This document shows positions 32,712-41,609 of a stretch of 64,000 bases of DNA, piece by piece (the stretch's first letter is position 1; each line of letters opens with the position of its first letter). The notes beneath the pieces are model-generated. The model had not been told where the DNA came from. It was given only the letters and a program-made list of their open reading frames with translations, and did no database searches. The stretch spans positions 434,001-498,000 of the forward strand of contig NZ_JACRST010000001.1 in NCBI RefSeq assembly GCF_014384885.1. The letters are read 5' to 3'. Origin of the DNA: Ligaoa zhengdingensis. Its GTDB lineage: Bacteria > Bacillota > Clostridia > Oscillospirales > Ruminococcaceae. The translations under genes were made by a program, and so were the position numbers.

Positions 32712-33551
32712 ATGAAAAGAATCGGAGATTTCAGACCGAACATCATTCCGGCGGAACGGAAAAAGCGAATCTTCGGCTACATTTTGCAAAACGGCTGCGC
32801 GCAAATCCGGGAGCTGTCCAATGTCTTTTTGGTGTCGGAGGCCACAGTGCGGCGCGATCTCGCGGAATTGGAGACCGAAGGGTACATCGAACGCACTCAC
32901 GGCGGAGCGGTCCTCGCCGGGACGCGCCTGACCGCTGAGCGCGGTTTCACTTCATCTCAATTCGACATACCACATCTCGAGGAAAAGAAAAGCATTGCAG
33001 AACACATGGCGAGCTATATCTCCAACGGGGACCGCGTCTTCCTAGATGTGGGAACCACGGCCTTTGAAATTGCCAAACGGTTACACACCCACCGCGATCT
33101 CACCGTAGTGACCTGTGATCTGGTGATCGCCAGCATGGTGGAGTTCCACCCCAGTAGCACCTTGATTGTGACTGGGGGCATCAAACGGGAGGGGGGGCAC
33201 CATCTGCTGATGGGCACCCTAGCCGTCGAATTTCTCAAAAATATCCACCTCGACAAAGCCATTCTGAGCGTGGATGCGATCGACCCGGATTACGGCCTCT
33301 CCCATTCCGATTACACCGATGCGGTCATCAAACGGCTGGTGACGCAGATTGCGGACCAGGTCTATGTGGCTGCGGATCACTCCAAATTCGGCCGTCCCAC
33401 GCTGGCCCGAGTTTGCGGTTTGGATAAGGTCGATCGTTTGGTGACCGACGACGGGCTCTCCCCCATCTATCAGCGGAGGCTCCGCCAAAAAGGCGTTCCC
33501 TTTTTCCTCGCTTCATCTCAACAAGATAACCACTCTCAAGCCCGGCGCTGA
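32712..33551 (+). CDS. DeoR/GlpR-family transcriptional regulator
   Basis: A 279-residue regulator. The N-terminal winged helix shows the family signature (VSEATVRRDLAELETEGYIERTHGGAVL, quoted in part: ATVRRDLAELE). The C-terminal DeoRC sensor domain includes FLDVGTTAFEIAK, TGGIKREGGHHL and DKAILSVDAID, which normally bind a phosphorylated sugar. No sugar kinase or transporter lies nearby, so its target is unclear. The ATG at 32712 follows AGGAGGAG. Its stop codon lies within the terminator stem. Confidence 0.92.
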   Translation: MKRIGDFRPNIIPAERKKRIFGYILQNGCAQIRELSNVFLVSEATVRRDLAELETEGYIERTHGGAVLAGTRLTAERGFTSSQFDIPHLEEKKSIAEHMASYISNGDRVFLDVGTTAFEIAKRLHTHRDLTVVTCDLVIASMVEFHPSSTLIVTGGIKREGGHHLLMGTLAVEFLKNIHLDKAILSVDAIDPDYGLSHSDYTDAVIKRLVTQIADQVYVAADHSKFGRPTLARVCGLDKVDRLVTDDGLSPIYQRRLRQKGVPFFLASSQQDNHSQARR

Positions 33552-33568
33552 GCGCTCCGGGCTTTTTT
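33539..33568 (+). terminator. Terminator of the DeoR-type gene
   Basis: AGCCCGG (33539-33545) pairs with CCGGGCT (33557-33563), followed by T-rich sequence. The stop codon of the gene is in the loop. Confidence 0.88.
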
Positions 33569-33642
33569 ATTTTTCAGGAGGAAACAATCGACGCGCGGGC
33601 GTATATGATGAATTAATCCCCTAAAAGGCGGTGTTATGGATC

Positions 33643-34044
33643 ATGCAAGACTCAGTTCTCCCTGCGGAAGTTCAGGAGCAGGCCGACCTTCTCGACCAAT
33701 CGCTGTCAAAAATTCAGTTGATCCTCGGCGCGGTGGCGCTCTCCCATGGAACGCTCAGCGAACAACGCCGGCAGCTCATCTGCGGCAGCCTCGACGAATC
33801 GTCCTCAGCCTGCTTTCCCGACCTCTTTCCGCCGCGCTTCACCTCCAACCTGATGGTGCTGCTGGCGGTGCTGTATTTTTTCCGGCTGACTGAACAAAAC
33901 CTGGACACCTCCGATCAGACGCCCGTCTCCCGCTGTTCCTCCCATCTCAACTATATCGCAAGCCTGTTTGTGCTGCTGGCCGCAGCGATCCGCCTGTTCG
34001 ATGTGGTATTTGTGCGCTGCAACACCGAAGAAATCGCCGCATAA
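33643..34044 (+). CDS. Hypothetical protein with C-terminal hydrophobic segments
   Basis: A 133-residue protein. The N-terminal half is hydrophilic and probably helical (EVQEQADLLDQSLSKIQLILG); two hydrophobic stretches follow (about 65-80 and 103-122). I recognise no family. ATG at 33643 follows AGGCGG by eleven bases; an in-frame GTG at 33631 is an alternative. It sits between the DeoR gene and convergent carB, with its own bidirectional terminator. Confidence 0.6.
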   Translation: MQDSVLPAEVQEQADLLDQSLSKIQLILGAVALSHGTLSEQRRQLICGSLDESSSACFPDLFPPRFTSNLMVLLAVLYFFRLTEQNLDTSDQTPVSRCSSHLNYIASLFVLLAAAIRLFDVVFVRCNTEEIAA

Positions 34045-34051
34045 CCGCAAA

Positions 34052-34099
34052 ACCGCCCTTCCCTGGCCTGTTGAGCCATTAGAAGGGCGGTCATTTTTT
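34052..34099. terminator. Bidirectional terminator between the hypothetical gene and carB
   Basis: Ten perfect pairs (34052-34061 with 34082-34091) around a 20-nt loop; T-runs on both sides. Confidence 0.88.
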
Positions 34100-34101
34100 A
34101 T

Positions 34102-37100
34102 TTACAGCTTGGTGATATCCACAAAATGCATATCATCGATCGTTTTACCCAGCGCCAGGCAGTCCGCCATCGCGTTGGCGGTGTCCAGCGAGGTGAAGCA
34201 GCAGATGCTCCGCTCCACCGCCTTGCGGCGGATCTGCACCGACTGGCGGTGCGGATCGCGGCCCTTGGCCGAGGTGGAGATGACATAGTCAATCTTGCCG
34301 CTTTCGATCAGATCCATCACATCCGGCTTGCCCTCCCCGATCTTGCGGACCGAGTTGCAGGCCACCATATGGCGGTTAAGGTTGAGCGCGGTACCGGGGG
34401 TGGCATACAGGGTGAAACCGATCCGTTCAAACTTCTCTGCGATGGGGATAATTTCCTGTTGGTCACTGCTGCGCACCGAGAGCAGCACCCCGCCGCCGCG
34501 CTTCATCTTGTATCCGGCCGCCACCAGGCCCTTGTAAAGCGCTTCCTCAAAGGTTTTGGCGATGCCCAACACCTCGCCGGTGGATTTCATCTCAGGGCCG
34601 AGCTGGGTGTCGAGGTCGTGCAGCTTCTCAAAGCTGAACACCGGCACCTTGACCGCGATATAATCCCCTTCCGGATAGAGGCCGGTGCCGTAGCCCAGCG
34701 ATTTCAGGGATGCGCCCAACATAATTTTAGTGGCAAGATCCACCATCGGTACGCCGGTGACCTTGCTGATATAAGGCACGGTGCGGGAGGAGCGGGGATT
34801 GACCTCGATCACGTACACCGCGTCGTTGTAGACAACATACTGGATGTTGACCAGACCCACCACATCCAGCGCCTTGGCGAGCTTGCCGGTGTAATCGATG
34901 ATCGTCTCACGGATGCGCGGGGACAGAGTGCGCGCGGGATAGACCGAAATGGAGTCGCCCGAGTGGACGCCCGCGCGCTCGATATGCTCCATGATGCCGG
35001 GGATGAGGTAATCCGTGCCGTCGCAGATCGCATCCACCTCCACCTCGGTACCCATCAGGTATTTGTCGATGAGAACCGGGTTGTCGATATGCTGCGACAG
35101 GATGATACCCATGTATTCGGTCACGTCCGCGTCGCTGTGGGCGATGATCATGTTCTGGCCGCCCAGCACATAGGAGGGGCGCAGCAGCACCGGATAGCCT
35201 AGGTCGTTGGCGGAGGCGATCGCCTCCTCTGCGGTGAACACGGTGTGGCCCTGCGGACGGGGGATGCCGCACTTCTCCAGCAGCTCGTCGAACCGCTCGC
35301 GGTCCTCCGCCGCGTCGATGCTGTCCGCACTGGTGCCGAGGATCTTCACCCCACGCTTTTGCAGATACTTGGTAAGTTTGATCGCGGTCTGGCCGCCGAA
35401 CTGCACCACCACCGCGTCCGGCTGCTCGGTGGCGAGCACCGAATCCACATCCTCTGGGGTGAGGGGATCGAAGTAGAGCCGGTCGGAGGTGTCGAAGTCG
35501 GTGGAGACCGTCTCGGGGTTGTTGTTGGCGATGATCGCCTCGTATCCGGCCTCCTTGAGCGCCCAGACACAGTGCACCGAGCAGTAGTCAAACTCGATGC
35601 CCTGGCCGATGCGGATCGGGCCAGAGCCGAACACGATCACCTTCTTTTTGCCTGTGTGGTTCTGCTCGATATGCTCCTTGGCCTCGTTGGCCTCATCGAA
35701 GGTGGAGTAGAAGTAAGGGGTCTGCGCGGCGAACTCCGCGGCGCAGGTGTCCACCATCTTGTAGCTCGCTGCGCGCGGGTGCTCCACCTTCTGGCCGGAA
35801 AGCTGCTCGATGGTGGAATCGAGGAATCCGTATTTCTTGGCGGTGATATATTTCTCCTGGGTCAGCTCGCCTTCGGCGAGCTCCGCCTCCAACTGGCACA
35901 GATGCAACAATTTGTACAGGAACCAACGATCGATCTTGGTGATATCGAAGATGATATCGGGCGAGACGCCGCGCTTCAGCGCCTCATACACCACGAAGAT
36001 ACGCTCGTCGTCGCAGTCGTGCAGCTTCGCTTCAATCTGTTCGTCGGTGAGCCCCTTGAGCTTGGGCAGGTTCATGGTGTTGATCCCCAGCTCGATCGAA
36101 CGGACAGCCTTCATCATGGCGTGCTCGAAGCTGGTACCGATCGCCATCACCTCGCCGGTGGCCTTCATCTGGGTACCCAGTGTACGCTTGGCGTAGACAA
36201 ATTTATCAAACGGCCACTTCGGGAACTTCACCACAATGTAGTCGATGGCCGGCTCAAAGCAGGCATAGGTGGTGCCGGTGACCGCGTTGACGATCTCGTC
36301 GAGGGTGTATCCGATGGCGATCTTGGTCGCCACCTTGGCGATGGGATAGCCGGTCGCCTTGGAGGCCAGCGCCGAGGAACGGGAGACGCGCGGGTTAACC
36401 TCGATCACCGCATATTCAAAACTGTCGGGGTACAGGGCGAACTGGCAGTTGCAGCCGCCCTCGACCCCCAGCGCATTGACGATGTTGAGCGCCGCGGTGC
36501 GCAGCATCTGGTACTCGCGGTTGGAAAGGGTCACAGCGGGCGCGACCACGATCGAGTCGCCGGTGTGCACCCCCACCGGATCGACGTTCTCCATCGAACA
36601 GACGGTGATGCAGTTGCCGTTGCGGTCGCGGATGACCTCGAACTCGATCTCCTTCCAGCCCGAGATGCACTTTTCGATGAGCACCTGGGTGATGGGGGAA
36701 AGCCGCAAGCCGTTTTCCGCGATCTCGTGCAGCTCCTCCGGCGTGGCCGCAATGCCGCCACCGGTGCCGCCCAATGTAAACGCCGGACGCACAATCACCG
36801 GATAACCGATCTCCTCCGCAAACGCGAGCGCGCCCTCGACCGTCTCTTCCACCTGAGAGGGGATGCAGGGCTCGCCGATCGACTCCATCGTATCCTTGAA
36901 AATCTGGCGGTCCTCCGCCTTGTCGATCGTCTCGGGGTTAGCGCCCAGGAGCTTCACGCCCTGCGCGTCGAGGAAACCCTCCTTGGCGAGCTGCATCGAG
37001 AGGGTCAGGCCAGTCTGTCCGCCCAGAGTGGACAGCACGCTGTCCGGCTTTTCAATTTCGATGATCTTTTTCACCACATCCAGGGTGAGGGGTTCGATGT

Positions 37101-37293
37101 AGATTTTATCCGCCATCGCTTTATCAGTCATGATGGTGGCGGGATTGGAGTTTACCAGAACGACCTCCAGGCCCTCCTCCTTGAGCGCCCGGCATGCCTG
37201 GGTGCCCGCATAATCAAATTCCGCTGCCTGGCCGATCACAATCGGGCCAGAGCCGATCACCAATACTTTTTTAATATCGCTGCGCAGTCCCAT
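34102..37293 (-). CDS. carB: Carbamoyl-phosphate synthase, large subunit
   Basis: Makes carbamoyl phosphate from bicarbonate, two ATP and ammonia for pyrimidine and arginine synthesis. The 1063-residue protein has two homologous ATP-grasp halves, each with a VLVIGSGP or VIVFGSGP entry motif, VRPAFTLGGTGGG and LRPSYVLGGQNM nucleotide loops, and VIEVNPRVSRSSAL/VIEVNPRSSRTVPY metal sites, followed by the MGS-like allosteric domain. Length and motifs are normal. The ATG overlaps the carA stop. Since the CarA partner has lost its catalytic Cys, this subunit probably takes ammonia directly. Confidence 0.98.
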   Translation of the reverse strand: MGLRSDIKKVLVIGSGPIVIGQAAEFDYAGTQACRALKEEGLEVVLVNSNPATIMTDKAMADKIYIEPLTLDVVKKIIEIEKPDSVLSTLGGQTGLTLSMQLAKEGFLDAQGVKLLGANPETIDKAEDRQIFKDTMESIGEPCIPSQVEETVEGALAFAEEIGYPVIVRPAFTLGGTGGGIAATPEELHEIAENGLRLSPITQVLIEKCISGWKEIEFEVIRDRNGNCITVCSMENVDPVGVHTGDSIVVAPAVTLSNREYQMLRTAALNIVNALGVEGGCNCQFALYPDSFEYAVIEVNPRVSRSSALASKATGYPIAKVATKIAIGYTLDEIVNAVTGTTYACFEPAIDYIVVKFPKWPFDKFVYAKRTLGTQMKATGEVMAIGTSFEHAMMKAVRSIELGINTMNLPKLKGLTDEQIEAKLHDCDDERIFVVYEALKRGVSPDIIFDITKIDRWFLYKLLHLCQLEAELAEGELTQEKYITAKKYGFLDSTIEQLSGQKVEHPRAASYKMVDTCAAEFAAQTPYFYSTFDEANEAKEHIEQNHTGKKKVIVFGSGPIRIGQGIEFDYCSVHCVWALKEAGYEAIIANNNPETVSTDFDTSDRLYFDPLTPEDVDSVLATEQPDAVVVQFGGQTAIKLTKYLQKRGVKILGTSADSIDAAEDRERFDELLEKCGIPRPQGHTVFTAEEAIASANDLGYPVLLRPSYVLGGQNMIIAHSDADVTEYMGIILSQHIDNPVLIDKYLMGTEVEVDAICDGTDYLIPGIMEHIERAGVHSGDSISVYPARTLSPRIRETIIDYTGKLAKALDVVGLVNIQYVVYNDAVYVIEVNPRSSRTVPYISKVTGVPMVDLATKIMLGASLKSLGYGTGLYPEGDYIAVKVPVFSFEKLHDLDTQLGPEMKSTGEVLGIAKTFEEALYKGLVAAGYKMKRGGGVLLSVRSSDQQEIIPIAEKFERIGFTLYATPGTALNLNRHMVACNSVRKIGEGKPDVMDLIESGKIDYVISTSAKGRDPHRQSVQIRRKAVERSICCFTSLDTANAMADCLALGKTIDDMHFVDITKL

Positions 37294-38402
37294 TATCTGT
37301 TCCCTCCCGCATTCATCATATTGATAAACCGCCCCACGTAGTAGTGCTTATCGCCCGTGCCGGTGAACGCTTCGGGGTGAAACTGGATGGAAAACGCGGG
37401 AGATTTCTTGTAAGAAATGCCTTCACAGGTCTTATCGTTGATGTTGCGGCAGAACACCTCGCCCTCCGATTTGGGCAGGCTCCCCTCATCCACCGCATAG
37501 CCGTGGTTCTGCGAGGTGACAAACGTCTTGCCGATGCCGCTGTCTACCACCGGCTGGCTGCCGCCGCGGTGGCCGTGCGGGAGCTTTTTCACCTGTGCAC
37601 CGACCGCCAGCGCCATCAGTTGGTGGCCCAGACCGATGCCCATAACCGGGATACCGCTGCCCATCAAGGCGCGGATGCTGGGGAGCAGCTCCCCGCAGTC
37701 CTCTGGGTTGCCGGGGCCCCCAGCCAGGACGATGCCGTCCGGCGCGAGGGCAGCCGCCTGATCGGCAGGGGTGTTCCACGGCAGCAGCGTCACATCGTAG
37801 CCGCGCCCGTTGAACGCGTCGATGATGCTTCTGAGGCAGCCGAAGTCGTAGACGGCGACCTCGCCCACCCGCTCGCCGGTTGCAGAATACCGCTTGAGCT
37901 CTGTGACCGAGACAGCCTGCACCGACTGTTGGATGCGGAAACTCTTTGCCATCTTCAGCAGCTCGGCCCGGTCGGCCGCCATATCGTTGGTGATGACCCC
38001 GTTCATCGTGCCCTGTTCGCGCAGATGAGCGGTCAACGCACGCGTATCGATGTCGTAGAGGCCGATCACGCCCTGCGCCTTGAGGAAGGCGTCGATCGTC
38101 TCCTCGCAGCGGAAGTTGGACGGCTGCTCGCACCATTCGCGGACAATATAGCCGGTGGCGTGCGCGCGGTCGGACTCGCTGTCCGCCGCGTTCATCCCAT
38201 AATTGCCCGTGAGCGGGAAGGTCTGCGTGATGATCTGACCAAAGTAACTTGGATCGGTGATCGTCTCCTGAAAGCCGACCGCGCTGGTGGTAAACACCAC
38301 CTCGCCCACAGCGGTGCCCGCCGCGCCAAAGGATTTTCCTTCAAAGACCGTGCCGTCCTCCAAAAGCAGGATGGCCTTGCTGGTTGTCTGTTCGTACGAC
38401 AT
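37293..38402 (-). CDS. carA: Carbamoyl-phosphate synthase, small subunit, lacking the catalytic cysteine
   Basis: The glutaminase subunit that normally supplies ammonia to CarB. The 369-residue protein has the N-terminal CarA domain and a C-terminal class I glutamine amidotransferase domain with GGPGNPED, the QNHGYAVDE glutamine-binding loop and the catalytic His/Glu in QFHPEAF. However, the nucleophile motif that reads GICLGHQ in the family is GIGLGHQ here: residue 257 is Gly (codon GGT at 37632-37634). Without the Cys the thioester mechanism cannot work, as in vertebrate CPS I where Ser replaces it. ATG at 38402 follows GGGGAG. Confidence 0.95.
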   Translation of the reverse strand: MSYEQTTSKAILLLEDGTVFEGKSFGAAGTAVGEVVFTTSAVGFQETITDPSYFGQIITQTFPLTGNYGMNAADSESDRAHATGYIVREWCEQPSNFRCEETIDAFLKAQGVIGLYDIDTRALTAHLREQGTMNGVITNDMAADRAELLKMAKSFRIQQSVQAVSVTELKRYSATGERVGEVAVYDFGCLRSIIDAFNGRGYDVTLLPWNTPADQAAALAPDGIVLAGGPGNPEDCGELLPSIRALMGSGIPVMGIGLGHQLMALAVGAQVKKLPHGHRGGSQPVVDSGIGKTFVTSQNHGYAVDEGSLPKSEGEVFCRNINDKTCEGISYKKSPAFSIQFHPEAFTGTGDKHYYVGRFINMMNAGGNR

Positions 38403-38452
38403 AATATCTCCCCTTTTTCCCGTGGCTGCCGCCACTCCCCGATCTGTCAAAT

Positions 38453-39385
38453 TTATGGTAATGTGATGGCCGGCAGGTGTTGTGTGATATCTTCTTTCAT
38501 CCGCAGCGCCTCGCGCCGTGCGGCCGCAGCGAACTCCTGCTCAGCGCAGCCCTCCTTTTGCCATGCGCAGAGGATGCCGCGCGACGAGTTGACGATCGCG
38601 CCGAGCCCCCGCTCGTCGAACGCACCCAGGACATCCCAGGCGCCGCCGCCCTGCGCGCCGTAGCCCGGCACCAGGAAGAAGGTGTGCGGCATGGCCCGGC
38701 GCAGCTCCTCCAACTGTTCGGGGTAGGTGGCTCCCACCACCGCGCCCACCGCGGAATAGCCGTAACGGCCCATGGCATCTGCGCCCCAGTGCTCGCACAT
38801 CTCGCCCATCACGCGGTACACCGGCATATCGCCGATCTGCCGGTCCTGCAACTCGCCCGACGATTTGTTGGAGGTCTTGCAGAGCACAAAGATGCCCTTA
38901 TCCCGCTCGTTGCACAGCTTCACCAGCGGCGCGACGCCGTCGGTGCCGAGATACCCGTTCACGGTGAGGCTGTCGCCGCCGAAGGCTTCAAACTCCTCGC
39001 TGTCCACCAACGTCGCTCCGAGATGGGCGACCGCATACGCCTCCATGGTGGTGCCGATATCGTTGCGCTTGCCGTCGGTGATGACATACATCCCCTTACT
39101 TTTGGCATACTGGATGGTGTCGTGGAGGGTCTTCATCCCCTCATAGCCGAACATCTCGTAGTAAGCGCACTGCGGCTTGACCGCAGGCACCACGTCGCAC
39201 AGCGCGTCGATGAGCGCCTTGTTGTAGGCCAGAATCGCCTGGGACGCGCCCTTCAGGTTGCGCCCGTGCAGCCGAAACTGCTCCTCCCGCAGATACGCGG
39301 GGATGTATTCCAATTTGGGGTCAAGGCCCGCCACCGTGGGGTTCTGCGTCTCCACGATTCGTTCGAGCAAACGGTCAAAGCTCAT
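38453..39385 (-). CDS. pyrF: Orotidine 5'-phosphate decarboxylase, type 2
   Basis: Converts OMP to UMP. The 310-residue protein belongs to the longer type 2 group. The catalytic DxKxxD motif is DGKRNDIGTT (Lys about residue 106), with VAGLDPK at the N terminus and VPGYGAQGGG as the phosphate-binding loop. The start codon lies four bases inside the pyrC stop region. It precedes carA by 50 bases. Confidence 0.95.
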   Translation of the reverse strand: MSFDRLLERIVETQNPTVAGLDPKLEYIPAYLREEQFRLHGRNLKGASQAILAYNKALIDALCDVVPAVKPQCAYYEMFGYEGMKTLHDTIQYAKSKGMYVITDGKRNDIGTTMEAYAVAHLGATLVDSEEFEAFGGDSLTVNGYLGTDGVAPLVKLCNERDKGIFVLCKTSNKSSGELQDRQIGDMPVYRVMGEMCEHWGADAMGRYGYSAVGAVVGATYPEQLEELRRAMPHTFFLVPGYGAQGGGAWDVLGAFDERGLGAIVNSSRGILCAWQKEGCAEQEFAAAARREALRMKEDITQHLPAITLP

Positions 39386-40671
39386 GGTGTTACCTCCGTC
39401 TCTTCCCTATCTTGATATATGATCTTACCGTCCCGTATGGTATATTTCACGCGCCCCCTGAGGGCCATGCCCTCGAACGGGGTGTTGCGTGATTTGCTCT
39501 TAAACTGTTCGGCCCGCACCGTCCAGGCTTCATCCGGATCGAACAGGGTGATATCTGCGGAAGTGCCGACGCTCAGGCTGCCGCCTGGCACCCCGAGGAT
39601 GTGCGCTGGATGTACAGACATCAGCTCCACAATCTTGGAAAGCGGCGCCCCATGCCGGTGATGCAGCACCGTCAATGTAGCCGCCAAAGAGGTTTCCAGC
39701 CCCACGATGCCGTTGGGCGCATGTAGGAAATCCGCTTTCTCCTCGGGTGCGTGAGGGGCGTGGTCGGTGATGATGCAGTCGAGCGTACCATCCAGTACCC
39801 CCTCCATCACCGCGTCCACATCCTCCTGCTCACGCAGCGGCGGGTTCATGCGGAAGTTCGCATCTCTGGTCCGCAGCAGCTCGTGGGTCATCATCAAGTA
39901 GTGCGGCGCGGTCTCCGCCGTGACCCTGACCCCTCGTGCCTTGGCGCTCCGGATGATCTCGACTGAACCCCTGGTGGAGACGTGCGCGATGTGGATGCGC
40001 CCCCCCGTCCGTTCGGCCAGGAGACACTCCCGCTCGGTGATGCTGTCCTCGCTGCGGCGGTCCATCCCCTTCACGCCGAGCGCCTCGGAGACGCTTCCCT
40101 TGTGGATGATCCCGCCGTCGATGATCGCAAGGTCCTCACAGTGGCTGGTGATGAACATCCCCATTTCGCTGCTGCGCCGGATCGCCTCCTCCATCAGCGC
40201 GTCGCTCTCCACCGGCTTGCCGTCGTCGCTCAGCGCGACTGCGCCCGCCTCCCGCAGGGCTGCGAAGTCGGTCAATTCGGCGCCCGCCATGCCCTTGGTG
40301 ATCGCCGCAACCGGATAGACCCGGCTCAGGCCGGTCTCCTTCGCGCGATCCCGAATGTAACGCAGCACCTCGGGGCAATCGGTCACCGGCTTGGTGTTCG
40401 GCATACATGCGACTGCGGTAAAGCCGCCTGCGGCCGCGGCCGCGCAGCCGCTCGCGATATCCTCCTTGTGGGTGAATCCCGGGTCGCGCAAATGCACATG
40501 CATGTCGATCAGCCCCGGACAGGCAACCAAGCCCCCGGCTTCGAGCACCGGTTCGCCGTCGGCCGCAAGTGAATGTCCTATCGCAGCGACCTTGCCGCCC
40601 TTTACCAGAAGGTCGAGCCGCTCATCGAGCCCATTCTGCGGGTCGACCACCCGTGCATTGCGAATCAGCAT
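39382..40671 (-). CDS. pyrC: Dihydroorotase
   Basis: Cyclises carbamoyl aspartate to dihydroorotate. The 429-residue class I enzyme shows the metal-binding DMHVHLRDPG motif (His58 and His60), further metal ligands in ITSHCED and IHIAHVST, and the catalytic Asp in IITDHAPHA. ATG follows GAGGAGGG and overlaps pyrR by seven bases. A pseudo-dihydroorotase is unlikely, as all metal ligands are present. Confidence 0.96.
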   Translation of the reverse strand: MLIRNARVVDPQNGLDERLDLLVKGGKVAAIGHSLAADGEPVLEAGGLVACPGLIDMHVHLRDPGFTHKEDIASGCAAAAAGGFTAVACMPNTKPVTDCPEVLRYIRDRAKETGLSRVYPVAAITKGMAGAELTDFAALREAGAVALSDDGKPVESDALMEEAIRRSSEMGMFITSHCEDLAIIDGGIIHKGSVSEALGVKGMDRRSEDSITERECLLAERTGGRIHIAHVSTRGSVEIIRSAKARGVRVTAETAPHYLMMTHELLRTRDANFRMNPPLREQEDVDAVMEGVLDGTLDCIITDHAPHAPEEKADFLHAPNGIVGLETSLAATLTVLHHRHGAPLSKIVELMSVHPAHILGVPGGSLSVGTSADITLFDPDEAWTVRAEQFKSKSRNTPFEGMALRGRVKYTIRDGKIIYQDREETEVTP

Positions 40672-41213
40672 GGAGCACCCTCCTCCTCATATAAAATCAC
40701 CACGCGGTCCGCGCCATCGCGCTCCTGCACATAGACTTTAACCTTCTCCTCGGCGGAGGTGGGCAGATTTTTCCCCACAAAATCCGGCCGGATCGGCAGC
40801 TCGCGGTGGCCACGATCCACCATCACCGCCAACTGAATCTTCTGCGGCCGCCCCCGATCCATCAGGCCGTCGATCGCGGCGCGCACGCTGCGCCCGGTGT
40901 AGATCACGTCGTCCACCAGCACCACCCGCTTGCCGGTCACGTCGAAAGCGATCTGCGAACGGTCCTCTTCGGGACTGCGCCGCAGGTCATCGCGGTAGGG
41001 CGTGATGTCGAGGTAGCCCACCGGCACCCGCATCCCCTCGAGCTCTGAAATGCGCTTCGCGATGCGGCCAGCGAGAGAAGCCCCCCGCGAAAGAATACCG
41101 ATGATGCAGACGTCCTGCAACCCCTTGTTTTTTTCAATAATTTCAAAGGATACCCTGGTGATCGCCCGGCTCATGGCGTTCGCGTCCATGATCTCCGCTT
41201 TTTCCCTGAGCAC
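40665..41213 (-). CDS. pyrR: Bifunctional pyr operon regulator / uracil phosphoribosyltransferase
   Basis: An RNA-binding attenuation protein that in the presence of UMP binds the pyr leader and favours termination; it also has uracil phosphoribosyltransferase activity. The 182-residue protein has the PRPP loop (VVLVDDVIYTGRSVRAA) and the basic RNA-binding face region (SRGASLAGRIAKRI). Start is GTG at 41213 with GGAGG seven bases upstream. The target leader is directly upstream (41245-41395). Confidence 0.96.
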   Translation of the reverse strand: MLREKAEIMDANAMSRAITRVSFEIIEKNKGLQDVCIIGILSRGASLAGRIAKRISELEGMRVPVGYLDITPYRDDLRRSPEEDRSQIAFDVTGKRVVLVDDVIYTGRSVRAAIDGLMDRGRPQKIQLAVMVDRGHRELPIRPDFVGKNLPTSAEEKVKVYVQERDGADRVVILYEEEGAPC

Positions 41214-41244
41214 CTGCGCACCTCCCCTTTTTGATATTCAATAA

Positions 41245-41395
41245 CAAAAAAAGCCGCCCGAATTCTCCCCTGGCAGGAAAACCGGACCGGCTTGCTGGTA
41301 AGCTGAAACTTCTCGCGTTCTCCTCCATGTGGAATGCGGTGGAAAAACGCCTTATTCACTTTACCGTCAACCTTGCCGGCCTCACAGGACCAACT
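41245..41395 (-). promoter_or_regulatory. PyrR-dependent attenuator of the pyr operon
   Basis: The minus-strand leader contains a PyrR binding loop (GGTCCTGTGAGGCCGGCAAGG region at 41371-41395) and, further on, a terminator: AGCCG-g-TCCG (41283-41292) pairs with CGGGCGGCT (41252-41260), followed by seven T residues (41246-41252). This is the usual plan of pyr attenuators in Firmicutes. Confidence 0.88.
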
Positions 41396-41416
41396 TAAAG
41401 GATGTTCGTTGTCTTT

Positions 41417-41445
41417 ATTATAATACACAATGGAATGAATGTAAA
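41417..41445 (-). promoter_or_regulatory. Sigma-A promoter of the pyr operon
   Basis: TTTACA (41440-41445), 17-base spacer, TATAAT (41417-41422), about 200 bases before pyrR, leaving room for the attenuator. Confidence 0.87.
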
Positions 41446-41564
41446 TACATTCTTTCCAGAAATACAACCGGAGTTTTCATCTAATTTTTGGTTGATATGT
41501 CATCTAGTCGGACTTTCTTTTGACTTTATCATAAAATTCAGTCGAAAAATACACGAAAAAATAT

Positions 41565-41600
41565 GCAAAAAATCCGGATGAAATATTTCATCCGGATTTT
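41565..41600 (-). terminator. Intrinsic terminator of lysS
   Basis: A perfect palindrome from 41569 to 41600 (stem up to 14 pairs, tight centre) followed on the minus strand by a T-run. Confidence 0.9.
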
Positions 41601-41609
41601 GATGGCCGA

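Noticed and set aside
35245..37341. 698-codon open frame on the plus strand opposite carB
   Set aside because: Shadow of a GC-rich gene; low-complexity composition without domain patterns, no ribosome binding site, and carB is certain.
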